Origin: a virus | Length of the DNA: 21,401 nt | Strand: one strand, 5' to 3' | Virus record (IMG/VR): IMGVR_UViG_3300006926_000034 | Location: 1-21,401 of that record | In this document: positions 7,466-13,384 of the stretch, one piece after another | Numbering within the stretch: the first letter of the stretch is position 1 | How the letters are laid out: each line of letters opens with the position of its first letter | Made by a program: the position numbers and the translations under genes | The notes under the pieces: generated by a model | The model's input: only the letters and a program-made list of their open reading frames with translations | Told to the model about the DNA's origin: nothing | Databases searched by the model: none

Positions 7466-8101
7466 ATGAAGTCTTATTTTGCTGCCTGTTTATACTTTTT
7501 TATAATTATGAACAATATATCATATGGTCAAAGTTATGAATGCGACAATAATTTTGAAGAATGTGGAACACCCAATCAGTCCGGTGGTAGTGGAGGAGAA
7601 GGTTCTATTCTAATTGCAAATACTGACCTGGGTGATTCGTATCAACATGCTGATGACTTTGATGATGATGGTATAGAAGACCCAACAGATAATTGTCTAA
7701 GGTATCCTAATCCCGACCAGCTTGATAGAGACAGTGATAGTATAGGAGATATGTGTGACAACTGTTTAAATGTATGGAATCCAGAGCAGAGTAATATTGA
7801 TGGTGATGAGCATGGCGATTATTGTGATGATGATATAGATAATGACCAGATTTTAAATTCTGCTGACGAGTGTCCTCTTCATTGGGGAAACTTATCTTGC
7901 TTTAATTCTTATGAACCAGAATTAAAACCGACAAACAATCATCAACATAATTATAAAATGAATACTAACGTATCAACGTTGGGAAACACAAATCAAGTAA
8001 TTACAAATAGTTGTGTAACTTCATCACAGAAAGAATCACTGTTTTACTTTGTGATAATCTTTTTTACAATTCTTGTATATAAAAGAGTGAAAAAGATTTA
8101 G
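7466..8101 (+). CDS. Exported thrombospondin type-3 repeat protein with C-terminal membrane anchor
   Basis: A 211-residue protein with a signal peptide (about 1-21). Calcium-binding thrombospondin type-3 repeats follow at about 64-137, with units such as DFDDDGIEDPTDNC, NPDQ, DSIGDMCDNC, NPEQ and a final DNDQILNSADECP. After a polar region comes Cys183, then a transmembrane segment (about 191-205) and a basic end (KRVKK). The Cys-TM-basic tail recalls MYXO-CTERM-type sorting tails, in degenerate form. It likely sits on the cell or virion surface and binds calcium. AAAAGGGAA supplies the ribosome site, and it follows the peptidase gene by one base, which suggests a joint function such as protease plus surface anchor. 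Confidence 0.75.
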   Translation: MKSYFAACLYFFIIMNNISYGQSYECDNNFEECGTPNQSGGSGGEGSILIANTDLGDSYQHADDFDDDGIEDPTDNCLRYPNPDQLDRDSDSIGDMCDNCLNVWNPEQSNIDGDEHGDYCDDDIDNDQILNSADECPLHWGNLSCFNSYEPELKPTNNHQHNYKMNTNVSTLGNTNQVITNSCVTSSQKESLFYFVIIFFTILVYKRVKKI

Positions 8102-8121
8102 ATTTTGACGAAGCGTAACGT

Positions 8122-8298
8122 ATGAATATTGAGTCACGTAATAGGATTGGTATTATAAAGACGGGAAAGTTAAAAGGGAGTTTATGTTTAGTATTGTCTG
8201 AAAGTTGTTTTTTGACTAGCGACAATTTGAAGTGGTTTAGAATTTATGTAGATAATAAACTACTAAGAATGTATGAGAAAAATATACGTCTATTGTAA
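8122..8298 (+). CDS. Small SH3-barrel-like protein, 58 aa
   Basis: ATG at 8122 to TAA at 8296-8298. The product has RIGIIKTGKLKG, CLVLSES, WFRIYVDN and KNIRLL strands, the same succession of short beta strands as the protein at 21185, which also contains CLVLS. The ribosome site is weak (GAAGCG). Its position directly behind the exported pair, and the similarity to other small proteins here, support it. Function unknown. Confidence 0.5.
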   Translation: MNIESRNRIGIIKTGKLKGSLCLVLSESCFLTSDNLKWFRIYVDNKLLRMYEKNIRLL

Positions 8299-8321
8299 AA
8301 ACAAACTACTTGACATATACT
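8293..8321 (+). promoter_or_regulatory. Possible sigma70-like promoter, TTGTAA-N17-TATACT
   Basis: TTGTAA (8293-8298) and TATACT (8316-8321) are 17 bases apart, ahead of two small genes. The boxes fit the sigma70 form but differ from the GTGTAA set, and part overlaps the stop of the previous gene. Confidence 0.35.
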
Positions 8322-8347
8322 TACAAGACAAACATAAGGAGACTTGC

Positions 8348-8440
8348 ATGTTTAAAAAAGAAGAATCATACGCATATATTTATTTAGCAGTAACTTATTT
8401 TATTGCTTTTACAATACCAAGTTTAATTAAATTATTTTAA
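8348..8440 (+). CDS. Tiny single-span membrane protein, 30 aa
   Basis: ATG at 8348 has AAGGAG (8336-8341) at a 6-base spacing, one of the best ribosome sites in the window. The 30-residue product has a short charged start (FKKEE) and one transmembrane helix (about residues 8-26) ending SLIKLF. The strong ribosome site is the main support. Function unknown; it might be a regulator of a host membrane complex. Confidence 0.5.
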   Translation: MFKKEESYAYIYLAVTYFIAFTIPSLIKLF

Positions 8441-8457
8441 AAAAGAAAGAAGAAAAA

Positions 8458-8700
8458 ATGTCTGGTGGTTTTAACGAAGAAGTAGTAGTGTTAACAACAA
8501 ATCCAAAAGATAAGGTTGTGAGTTTTTTAAACGATCTAAGAGTGTTATTGAATAAACATAATGCAAAACTCTATGCTACAGATTGTGAATTATTTATGAA
8601 CGGATTAGGATATGTTGGAATGCTAGAAGACAATATAGAGACAACAGAAATATCAGATGGTAATGAACTGTTATATACTTCTAGTGTAAAATCACAATAA
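8458..8700 (+). CDS. Small conserved-looking phage protein, 80 aa
   Basis: An 80-residue protein with a long helix (KVVSFLNDLRVLLNKHNA) followed by two strands (KLYATDCELFMN, YVGMLEDN). The layout of a helix ending in KHNAKL, then D/E-rich strands, is common in small phage proteins of unknown role. Weak purine-rich ribosome site. It is the last gene of the plus-strand block, ending before the convergent terminator. Confidence 0.65.
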   Translation: MSGGFNEEVVVLTTNPKDKVVSFLNDLRVLLNKHNAKLYATDCELFMNGLGYVGMLEDNIETTEISDGNELLYTSSVKSQ

Positions 8701-8713
8701 AAGTTGCAAATAC

Positions 8714-8735
8714 AAAAAAACCAGCGAAAAGCTGG
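8714..8735 (-). terminator. Intrinsic terminator for the minus-strand block
   Basis: Read on the minus strand, stem CCAGC, loop TTTTC, stem GCTGG is followed by seven T (plus 8714-8720). It lies between the convergent genes ending at 8700 and 8769, so it ends the long leftward block. It may also slow plus-strand transcription. Confidence 0.85.
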
Positions 8736-8768
8736 CTTGTTAATGACTATAACTCTTGTATAGTTTTA

Positions 8769-9149
8769 TTATCTGAATGATATATTTTTAGCTGCATCTT
8801 TACCACACACAGGCATAGTAACAGTTAGGATTCCTTCGTTAAGTGAAGCATAGCTCTTGTCAGCGTCAATTGATTTTAATAAACTTATTTTTTCATTTAA
8901 AACCGATTTAAAGTCCTTATCAAATCTTTTATTGTCACTCTTTACAATTAAACTTTTCTTGTCAAAAGTAATATCGATATTTTCTTTTGACATTCCAGGC
9001 GCAAGACACTTAAAAATGATATTGTTGTCTTCTTCGAAAATCTTGTAAGAACTTCTTTGATAGTTTGTACTTTCATATTTAGGTTTAGCATTATAAGTAG
9101 AAAAACTCAATTCTTGCATTAACGTATTTAAAAAATTATCTGGTGTCAT
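8769..9149 (-). CDS. Small heat-shock protein (Hsp20/alpha-crystallin family)
   Basis: A 126-residue small heat-shock protein. The alpha-crystallin domain spans about residues 33-115, with the family signatures APGMSKENIDI (50-60) and LNEGILTVTMP (103-113). The C-terminal ISF may be a degenerate IxI motif used for oligomer assembly. These ATP-independent chaperones hold unfolding proteins. They are recurrent in large marine phages, where they are thought to aid virion protein folding. Purine-rich GAAAGG precedes the ATG. It is the last gene of the leftward block, next to the terminator at 8714-8735. Confidence 0.92.
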   Translation of the reverse strand: MTPDNFLNTLMQELSFSTYNAKPKYESTNYQRSSYKIFEEDNNIIFKCLAPGMSKENIDITFDKKSLIVKSDNKRFDKDFKSVLNEKISLLKSIDADKSYASLNEGILTVTMPVCGKDAAKNISFR

Positions 9150-9212
9150 ATTGTTCGCCTTTCAGAACGTTGTATGTATAGCTTAAACACCAAACTTAAA
9201 TTTGTAACCCCC

Positions 9213-9449
9213 TTACTGAATATTTTTTTTATATACATTAATAAGTTGACTCAAAAGAACCATGTCTATTTTACCACCCCAACTTTCTACTAAATTTTTA
9301 AGTTCTACAAAAGACAGTTTGTTGTCTTCTATAATATCACATAACTCTGATTTATACGATCCAACATCTTCAATTATCATTATTTTATTATTGCTTCCTA
9401 CATCGAATATCTGACCATCTCCAGAAAAAGTAAAAATTATTTTAGACAT
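9213..9449 (-). CDS. Small protein of unknown function, 78 aa
   Basis: Start ATG has an excellent ribosome site (AAGGAGG, 6 bases away). The product begins with beta strands (IIFTFSGDGQIFDVG, KIMIIEDVG) and continues as helices (LCDIIEDNKLSFVELKNLVESWGG). No motif recognised. It probably has its own or upstream promoter, since TATTAT elements precede it, but a clear -35 is not seen. Confidence 0.75.
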   Translation of the reverse strand: MSKIIFTFSGDGQIFDVGSNNKIMIIEDVGSYKSELCDIIEDNKLSFVELKNLVESWGGKIDMVLLSQLINVYKKNIQ

Positions 9450-9494
9450 TAGTTACCTCCTTATAAGATATAATAAGTAGGTTCAATTCTATGT

Positions 9495-9719
9495 TTAAAT
9501 AGAGTGATTAATCGCTATCTTTTTCCTAATCATCAGAACTCTTCCTTTGTAAAGAAAATTTATTAAATCATCTTCAAAATCATACTTTTCATCGTTTTCG
9601 TAAAAAGCTAAATAATATCCTGTTTCTAATCTGTAGTTTTTTATGTTTTTATTAGGACAATAAATATTGTAGCCTAAAACACAACTAAAATTGTCAATGT
9701 AAAACAGGAAATGTTTCAT
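9495..9719 (-). CDS. Small protein of unknown function, 74 aa
   Basis: Begins one base after the TAG of the RNase H-like gene upstream, so it is probably translationally coupled; the ribosome site itself is weak. The product is rich in aromatic residues (HFLFYIDNF, YYLAFYENDEKYDF), with a basic end (GRVLMIRKK). It may be a small beta-barrel-type protein like others here. Function unknown. Confidence 0.65.
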   Translation of the reverse strand: MKHFLFYIDNFSCVLGYNIYCPNKNIKNYRLETGYYLAFYENDEKYDFEDDLINFLYKGRVLMIRKKIAINHSI

Positions 9720-9720
9720 A

Positions 9721-10194
9721 CTATGATTTTCTAGTATGAAGATCTGCTATTGATGATGCAACGAAAGACAAAGGTTTAACCTTAACATCAAAGCCGCAAC
9801 CTGTTATATATCCTGATATCATATTTTTATATTTAGATGATAAGTGTCTAGAATCAGGATTGACGTCAGCGTGTATTTCTATGTTTGCTTTATCTATAAC
9901 ACTTTTGATTTCCATCGCTAAGTTTAAAGAGTCAGTAGTTTCTTTTAATAATCTTTTAGAAAGGTCTAAATAAGAATCGTCTTTGAACTTGTCTCTTAAA
10001 TAAAAATATCTTCTATCATAAAAGTCTTCGTTTAATACGCAAATTGCTTTTGTAAAAACATAGTGATAACCTAACTTAACACTATCAGTGCCAATAATTA
10101 TTTTATGATTATCTGATTTAGACACCTTTCTTAGTATATAAATAATCTCATTTAAATCAACAACTTCTTTATTCCCAGTTCGCCATGTAGTCAT
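9721..10194 (-). CDS. RNase H-like protein of the DUF458/YkuK family
   Basis: A 157-residue protein matching DUF458 (YkuK-like), whose fold is RNase H-like. Visible features are IIIGTDS with Asp37, a RYFYLRD strand (62-68), the helix RLLKETTDSLNLAMEI with Glu85, IEIHADVN with Asp110, and the end VKPLSFVASSIADLHTRK with Asp151. The four acidic positions fit an RNase H-like metal site, so nuclease activity is plausible though not demonstrated for the family as far as I know. AAAGAG precedes the ATG. The next gene starts one base after its stop. It may remove RNA primers or process recombination intermediates. Confidence 0.8.
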   Translation of the reverse strand: MTTWRTGNKEVVDLNEIIYILRKVSKSDNHKIIIGTDSVKLGYHYVFTKAICVLNEDFYDRRYFYLRDKFKDDSYLDLSKRLLKETTDSLNLAMEIKSVIDKANIEIHADVNPDSRHLSSKYKNMISGYITGCGFDVKVKPLSFVASSIADLHTRKS

Positions 10195-10246
10195 ATTTAA
10201 ACTCTTTTACGAAAAAACGTTTCACTGTTTAAGTATGCCAATATAA

Positions 10247-10798
10247 TCACTGTTTACTGTTTTTATAAAACTTTAAAGTTCCATTAAGCTTTCTACGATA
10301 ATCAATGCTCGAAAGACCAGATGCAGCAACTTCTTCTGTCCAGTCTTTATACATTGCATAACCAAGTTCAGTCAACTCTTCTTCAACAGGAGGATAAGAA
10401 ATAGGATCATAAAACCCGTCATCCGGCTTTCGCCAAGAACCTTTACTTTTTTCTCCTGTATTATATAACTTCATCGCTTTAGGCGTGCCATTTAACAAGT
10501 GAGAATCAAGTAAAACAGAAGGCTCTATAGAAATATCTATTTTGTTATTATTCTTGTCAACGATTTGACATAAACAATTGAAGTTTTTTCTACCCACTGT
10601 TTTAATAAATTTTAAAAAGACTTTCTCTTGTTTTTTAAAACATTTGACAATGTTAATTGCATCCTTGCTTTTTATTTCTTTACTGTGAACTTTAGCTGTA
10701 ATTGCATCTACAACATCATGAAAAGTCTTAGTATCAATATGATAATAAATCCACTTGTGCTTGACGCCATTAAACTTTTCTTTTATTTCGTCCTTCAT
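10247..10798 (-). CDS. Protein of unknown function, 183 aa
   Basis: A good ribosome site (CAGGAG) precedes the ATG. Residues 1-75 are lysine-rich helices (DAITAKVHSKEIKSKDAINI), and 78-100 have strands (LCQIVDKNNNKIDISIEP). The second half holds SWRKPDDGFYDPISYPPVEEEL, after which two helices and a basic end (YRRKLNGTLKFYKNSK) follow. No motif or family recognised; the basic nature would suit nucleic acid binding. It is among the larger genes of the leftward block. Confidence 0.75.
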   Translation of the reverse strand: MKDEIKEKFNGVKHKWIYYHIDTKTFHDVVDAITAKVHSKEIKSKDAINIVKCFKKQEKVFLKFIKTVGRKNFNCLCQIVDKNNNKIDISIEPSVLLDSHLLNGTPKAMKLYNTGEKSKGSWRKPDDGFYDPISYPPVEEELTELGYAMYKDWTEEVAASGLSSIDYRRKLNGTLKFYKNSKQ

Positions 10799-10843
10799 AA
10801 CAACTCCTGACTTAACATATAAAGACTAGTTTAGTTATCTGTT

Positions 10844-11059
10844 TTAATCATCTTTTTCCAGCTTGATCGATTTTACTTCAAAGCCATAGTTTTCTAACAG
10901 ATATTCAATAACGTCTTCATCTTCAGCATCAGAATCTAGTTCGTCTTCTTTTAACTTTAAACTCTTAGGCAGAATAGCAATTTTCCGTGATTCTTCATAA
11001 TTGCAATCTTCAAACTCTGTATCTGAAAAGTCCCATTTTATATTTTTTATTACTATCAT
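10844..11059 (-). CDS. Small acidic conserved phage-type protein, 71 aa
   Basis: The layout is an opening strand IKNIKWDFSD, a middle IAILPKSLKLKEDELD, and an end DEDVIEYLLENYGFEVKSI. I recognise this from many short phage and bacterial proteins of the pattern IxWDxD...LP...YLxxxYGFxVxSF, whose role is unknown. AAGGAG precedes the ATG at optimal distance. Confidence in the gene is high, in the family moderate. Confidence 0.78.
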   Translation of the reverse strand: MIVIKNIKWDFSDTEFEDCNYEESRKIAILPKSLKLKEDELDSDAEDEDVIEYLLENYGFEVKSIKLEKDD

Positions 11060-11103
11060 TATTACTCCTTAATTTCTTTTTATATATAAGAAGGAATTAA
11101 ATA

Positions 11104-11394
11104 TTAATTATTATTTTTTAATTCGTTGATCTGATGCTGTATATACCACTTAGCTTTTTCAAGATCTTCCATTGTTTTTTTAGCATCTTTTTTGCCCGAT
11201 CGAGCGATATACTTTATTGCATTTCCTAGTTCAAAATTTAAATCCCAAGAGTTAATAACGTCTATAACCTCATGTCCAGAGTCCTTAAGATAATGATCAG
11301 GATGATCTACGTTTTTGTTTTGTTTAGGACTTGTTGATTTACATTGGCAAAGAATGCCAGCTGTACAGGATGTACATCTTTTACATTTAGTCAT
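11104..11394 (-). CDS. DUF3310 family phage protein with an N-terminal cysteine cluster
   Basis: A 96-residue protein. Residues 29-85 match DUF3310: VDHPDHY (29-35), HEVIDVI (41-47), LGNAIKYIARSG (56-67), DLEKAKWYI (77-85). The family is common in phages and its biochemical role is not established. The added N-terminus has five cysteines (C4, C7, C10, C16, C18) in CxxCxxC and CxC order, which could bind a metal ion. GGAG provides the ribosome site. It is 3 bases from the upstream gene's stop. Confidence 0.88.
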   Translation of the reverse strand: MTKCKRCTSCTAGILCQCKSTSPKQNKNVDHPDHYLKDSGHEVIDVINSWDLNFELGNAIKYIARSGKKDAKKTMEDLEKAKWYIQHQINELKNNN

Positions 11395-11397
11395 TTT

Positions 11398-11616
11398 TTA
11401 CTCCAGCTTAATTAATTTTGAAAGCTTAGGTTTTTTGTCATCCCAGTATCTGATACAAGGAATCTTGTTAGGCGAGAATATTATATATTCTTTGTAACTT
11501 GTTGATTTACCGATAGTTTTAGTATTAACGCCTATTATTATAGAAAAACTATCAATTTTTTTATTATTATTTTTAACAATCTTAACTAAATCACCAACTT
11601 TAAATATTGTTTTCAT
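11398..11616 (-). CDS. Small SH3-barrel-like (VGDLV-type) protein, 72 aa
   Basis: The product starts FKVGDLVKIVK, has two middle strands (FSIIIGVN, YKEYIIFSP) and ends KLSKLIKLE. This is the clearest member of the VGDLV-type small barrel proteins in the window; compare 1-222, 16212 and 21185. Its start overlaps the 3' end of the upstream 210-residue gene by 17 bases, so it is probably coupled. Function unknown; it may be a protein- or RNA-binding module. Confidence 0.75.
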   Translation of the reverse strand: MKTIFKVGDLVKIVKNNNKKIDSFSIIIGVNTKTIGKSTSYKEYIIFSPNKIPCIRYWDDKKPKLSKLIKLE

Positions 11617-12232
11617 CTATTAAAATATCATCTATGGAAATTATTCCCAACATATCTAACTCATCTTTAGAAACTACTTTTTCTACTTTTTCTTTAATAC
11701 TAATATCATTTCTTAATAAGCCACTTTCAAGACCAAGATTATGTGGGACACCTTCTAGATTTTGTATAAACTTATCATTTACGTAATGATTATCTATATA
11801 AATCTTTATGTGTTTATCTAGTTTCGATCCCCATAGTCTAAGATGAAACTTAGTATACCCTTTAGATGAAGAACCAAATCTTATCCAAGCAATACCAGAA
11901 CTTTCAAACAAGTCTAACATATTAGAAGACAAACTAAACATTTCAGAATTAGTATCCGCAATCTTCATCTCAGTTGTTAATACTTCTTTTATCTTAACCC
12001 ACACAGGATTATCTTCATCAGCAGAAATTTTAGCCCAAGCTCTGCCCCTACCAGAAAATATAGACTTAATACTTGAATTATTAGTATGACTTATATTTAA
12101 TGCACCATTAATTGCTTCGTTAAATATATCTCTTAAGATTGTTAGTTTAACTTTTTGATTGCTTTGTTCGAGTTCATTGATTGCACTAGAAACAGCAGGA
12201 AAAATTATTTTTCTAATTGATTGAATGTCCAT
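11600..12232 (-). CDS. Unknown protein, paralogue A of the GRG/WIRF/GSK pair, 210 aa
   Basis: A 210-residue protein. Residues 1-55 are helical; then come SGRGRAWAKI (60-69), IAWIRFGSSS (114-123), a strand FHLRLWGSKLD (129-139), IKIYIDN (142-148) and LEGVPHNLGLE (159-169). The gene at 13384 shows the same landmarks in the same order, so the two look like diverged paralogues. Aromatic and basic residues in the conserved part suggest nucleic acid or ligand binding; no family recognised. It has the promoter at 12261-12289 and an AAAAGGAA ribosome site. Confidence 0.78.
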   Translation of the reverse strand: MDIQSIRKIIFPAVSSAINELEQSNQKVKLTILRDIFNEAINGALNISHTNNSSIKSIFSGRGRAWAKISADEDNPVWVKIKEVLTTEMKIADTNSEMFSLSSNMLDLFESSGIAWIRFGSSSKGYTKFHLRLWGSKLDKHIKIYIDNHYVNDKFIQNLEGVPHNLGLESGLLRNDISIKEKVEKVVSKDELDMLGIISIDDILIDENNI

Positions 12233-12260
12233 TTTAATATTCCTTTTCCTTGTTTTTATT

Positions 12261-12289
12261 ATTATAACACTACAATTTAAGAGTTACAC
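12261..12289 (-). promoter_or_regulatory. Sigma70-like promoter, GTGTAA-N17-TATAAT
   Basis: On the minus strand GTGTAA (plus 12284-12289) and TATAAT (plus 12261-12266) are 17 bases apart, with the 12232 start 29 bases beyond the -10. It matches the shared promoter form exactly. Confidence 0.7.
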
Positions 12290-12293
12290 TTTA

Positions 12294-12569
12294 TTATCTT
12301 CTTTCCTTCATTATCTCATTAAACTCTTTTCTTGATTGTAATAGCTTTGATACCATTCTTGCATTAGGCTTTTCAATTAATTCTGAAGTTTTCCCCATTC
12401 TATAACCACCGTTAACTAGACAATGGAAACAAAACAACTCTTCCTTTATTCCTTCATCGAACCACACTTCTTTTACCTCACCGTGGCCATAGTTTTGATC
12501 TGGACCTTTTAATTGAACCCAAATCATATCTCCAACTTTTAGATATAGTTCACTTGTAGAGGGTGACAT
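12294..12569 (-). CDS. Small beta-rich protein, 91 aa
   Basis: I chose the ATG at 12569, which overlaps the upstream gene by 20 bases; the frame is open to a TTG at 12590 but without a better ribosome site. The product begins LYLKVGDMIWVQLKG, close to the VGDLV-type barrel proteins. It then has GHGEVKEVWFDEG, a CFHCL segment and a basic helical end (KLLQSRKEFNEIMKERR). Function unknown. The promoter at 12261-12289 overlaps its 3' side. Confidence 0.65.
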   Translation of the reverse strand: MSPSTSELYLKVGDMIWVQLKGPDQNYGHGEVKEVWFDEGIKEELFCFHCLVNGGYRMGKTSELIEKPNARMVSKLLQSRKEFNEIMKERR

Positions 12570-12780
12570 AATTACCAAACCAAATATCAAAAGTTTTAAT
12601 TAACTGATCATAGTTACCCATCATCATCGTTTCCTTAACGTCATTTCTAATTTCTTTTGGTAATTTAATTTGTTTGCCAAGATTATCAACTAGTCCTAAT
12701 AAGTAAAAAGCATTTCCACATTCACTACTTAAATCTATTTCAATCTTTTTGTTTTGTAATTTACTTCTACATTCTATCAT
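12550..12780 (-). CDS. Small conserved phage-type protein (GNAF), 76 aa
   Basis: The segment IEIDLSSECGNAFYLLGL (13-30) with the later MGNYDQLIKTFDIWFGNYVTL (54-74) fits a short protein type I recall from large marine phages: D-L-S-P-x-GNAF, a helix, then DYxxLIxxFxxxFGxxVxL. Role unknown. It begins 4 bases after the upstream stop and overlaps the downstream gene. Confidence 0.72.
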   Translation of the reverse strand: MIECRSKLQNKKIEIDLSSECGNAFYLLGLVDNLGKQIKLPKEIRNDVKETMMMGNYDQLIKTFDIWFGNYVTLYK

Positions 12781-12784
12781 ATTA

Positions 12785-13111
12785 TTACACGCCTAAGCTG
12801 CTCTCGTTTGACTTACCAAAGTATTTATGTAATTGTCTTTCACTGACAGCGAACACCGTGCTGTCTTCGATTCTAGTTAGAAAACACTTTATTATTCTTT
12901 CACATCCGTCAACTTTTTGAACTTTAGAGTCTGTGAATATGAATCTCTCCATTTTCATGATTGGACTCTTTACACCTTTAATTCTCATACCAATCTTAGC
13001 AGGCATAAAATATCTTCCGTGATTTTCTGTTTTTACAACAGATCCTTCGCCAGTATTACCAATAAAGTAAACAGAGTCACCATTTCTTACTTCAACCCAT
13101 TTGTTATACAT
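12785..13111 (-). CDS. Beta-rich protein of unknown function, 108 aa
   Basis: GGAG precedes the ATG at 6 bases. The product opens with WVEVRNGDSVYFIGNTGEGSVV, again an SH3-like barrel start, then continues with strands and a helix (ERQLHKYFGK). It is larger than the other barrel-like proteins and may be a diverged relative. It lies 8 bases after the small membrane gene at 13120. Confidence 0.72.
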   Translation of the reverse strand: MYNKWVEVRNGDSVYFIGNTGEGSVVKTENHGRYFMPAKIGMRIKGVKSPIMKMERFIFTDSKVQKVDGCERIIKCFLTRIEDSTVFAVSERQLHKYFGKSNESSLGV

Positions 13112-13119
13112 AATTTCTC

Positions 13120-13266
13120 CTATTTAAATTGTAAGTAACTGAAGATCATAACAACTTCACACGCGATAAAAACAAAGAATACATCATATCTTTTTCTATT
13201 GTTATGATAAGAATGTAAGTAGCTAAATATTAATACGAATAATGTTATAAAAATTAAGTCAAACAC
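13120..13266 (-). CDS. Tiny two-helix membrane protein, 48 aa, GTG start
   Basis: A frame of 48 codons from GTG at 13266 to TAG at 13120-13122. The product has two hydrophobic helices (about residues 2-17 and 28-44) joined by a basic polar loop HNNRKRYD. The GTG overlaps the TGA of the gene before it by 8 bases (GTGTTTGA), which implies coupled translation. The next gene follows 8 bases on with its own GGAG. Without this gene and its neighbour there would be an unusual 270-base gap. Function unknown; holin-like or host-interaction roles are possible. Confidence 0.55.
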   Translation of the reverse strand: MFDLIFITLFVLIFSYLHSYHNNRKRYDVFFVFIACEVVMIFSYLQFK

Positions 13267-13384
13267 TGATTATGAAAAGTCCTGATAAGATAACATTGTT
13301 TATGATAAAAAATAAAATAGCTTCGCTATCGTTCTTTACCAGACAAGAAAAAACAAACAACAAGAAAACAAGAATAATGTGCAT
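13259..13384 (-). CDS. Tiny two-helix membrane protein, 41 aa
   Basis: ATG at 13384 shares its A with the TAA of the 185-residue gene upstream (TAATG), and its TGA overlaps the GTG start of the next tiny gene. The 41-residue product has two hydrophobic helices (about residues 2-15 and 22-40) around a polar turn KNDSE. The double overlap is the main support. A hairpin followed by T-rich bases (13304-13329) lies inside it, so expression of downstream genes could be attenuated here. Function unknown. Confidence 0.5.
   Translation of the reverse strand: MHIILVFLLFVFSCLVKNDSEAILFFIINNVILSGLFIISV

Noticed and set aside
8857-9048. Plus-strand open frame inside the Hsp20 gene
   Set aside because: Antisense shadow of a confidently assigned gene.
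10628-10810. Plus-strand hydrophobic open frame
   Set aside because: Antisense to the 183-residue gene; Phe/Asn bias is what lysine- and isoleucine-rich codons give when read backwards.
11315-11497. Plus-strand open frame across two minus-strand genes
   Set aside because: Antisense to the DUF3310 and barrel-like genes, with no ribosome site.
12917-13138. Plus-strand open frame of 73 codons
   Set aside because: Antisense to the 108-residue gene and the tiny membrane gene; no supporting signals.
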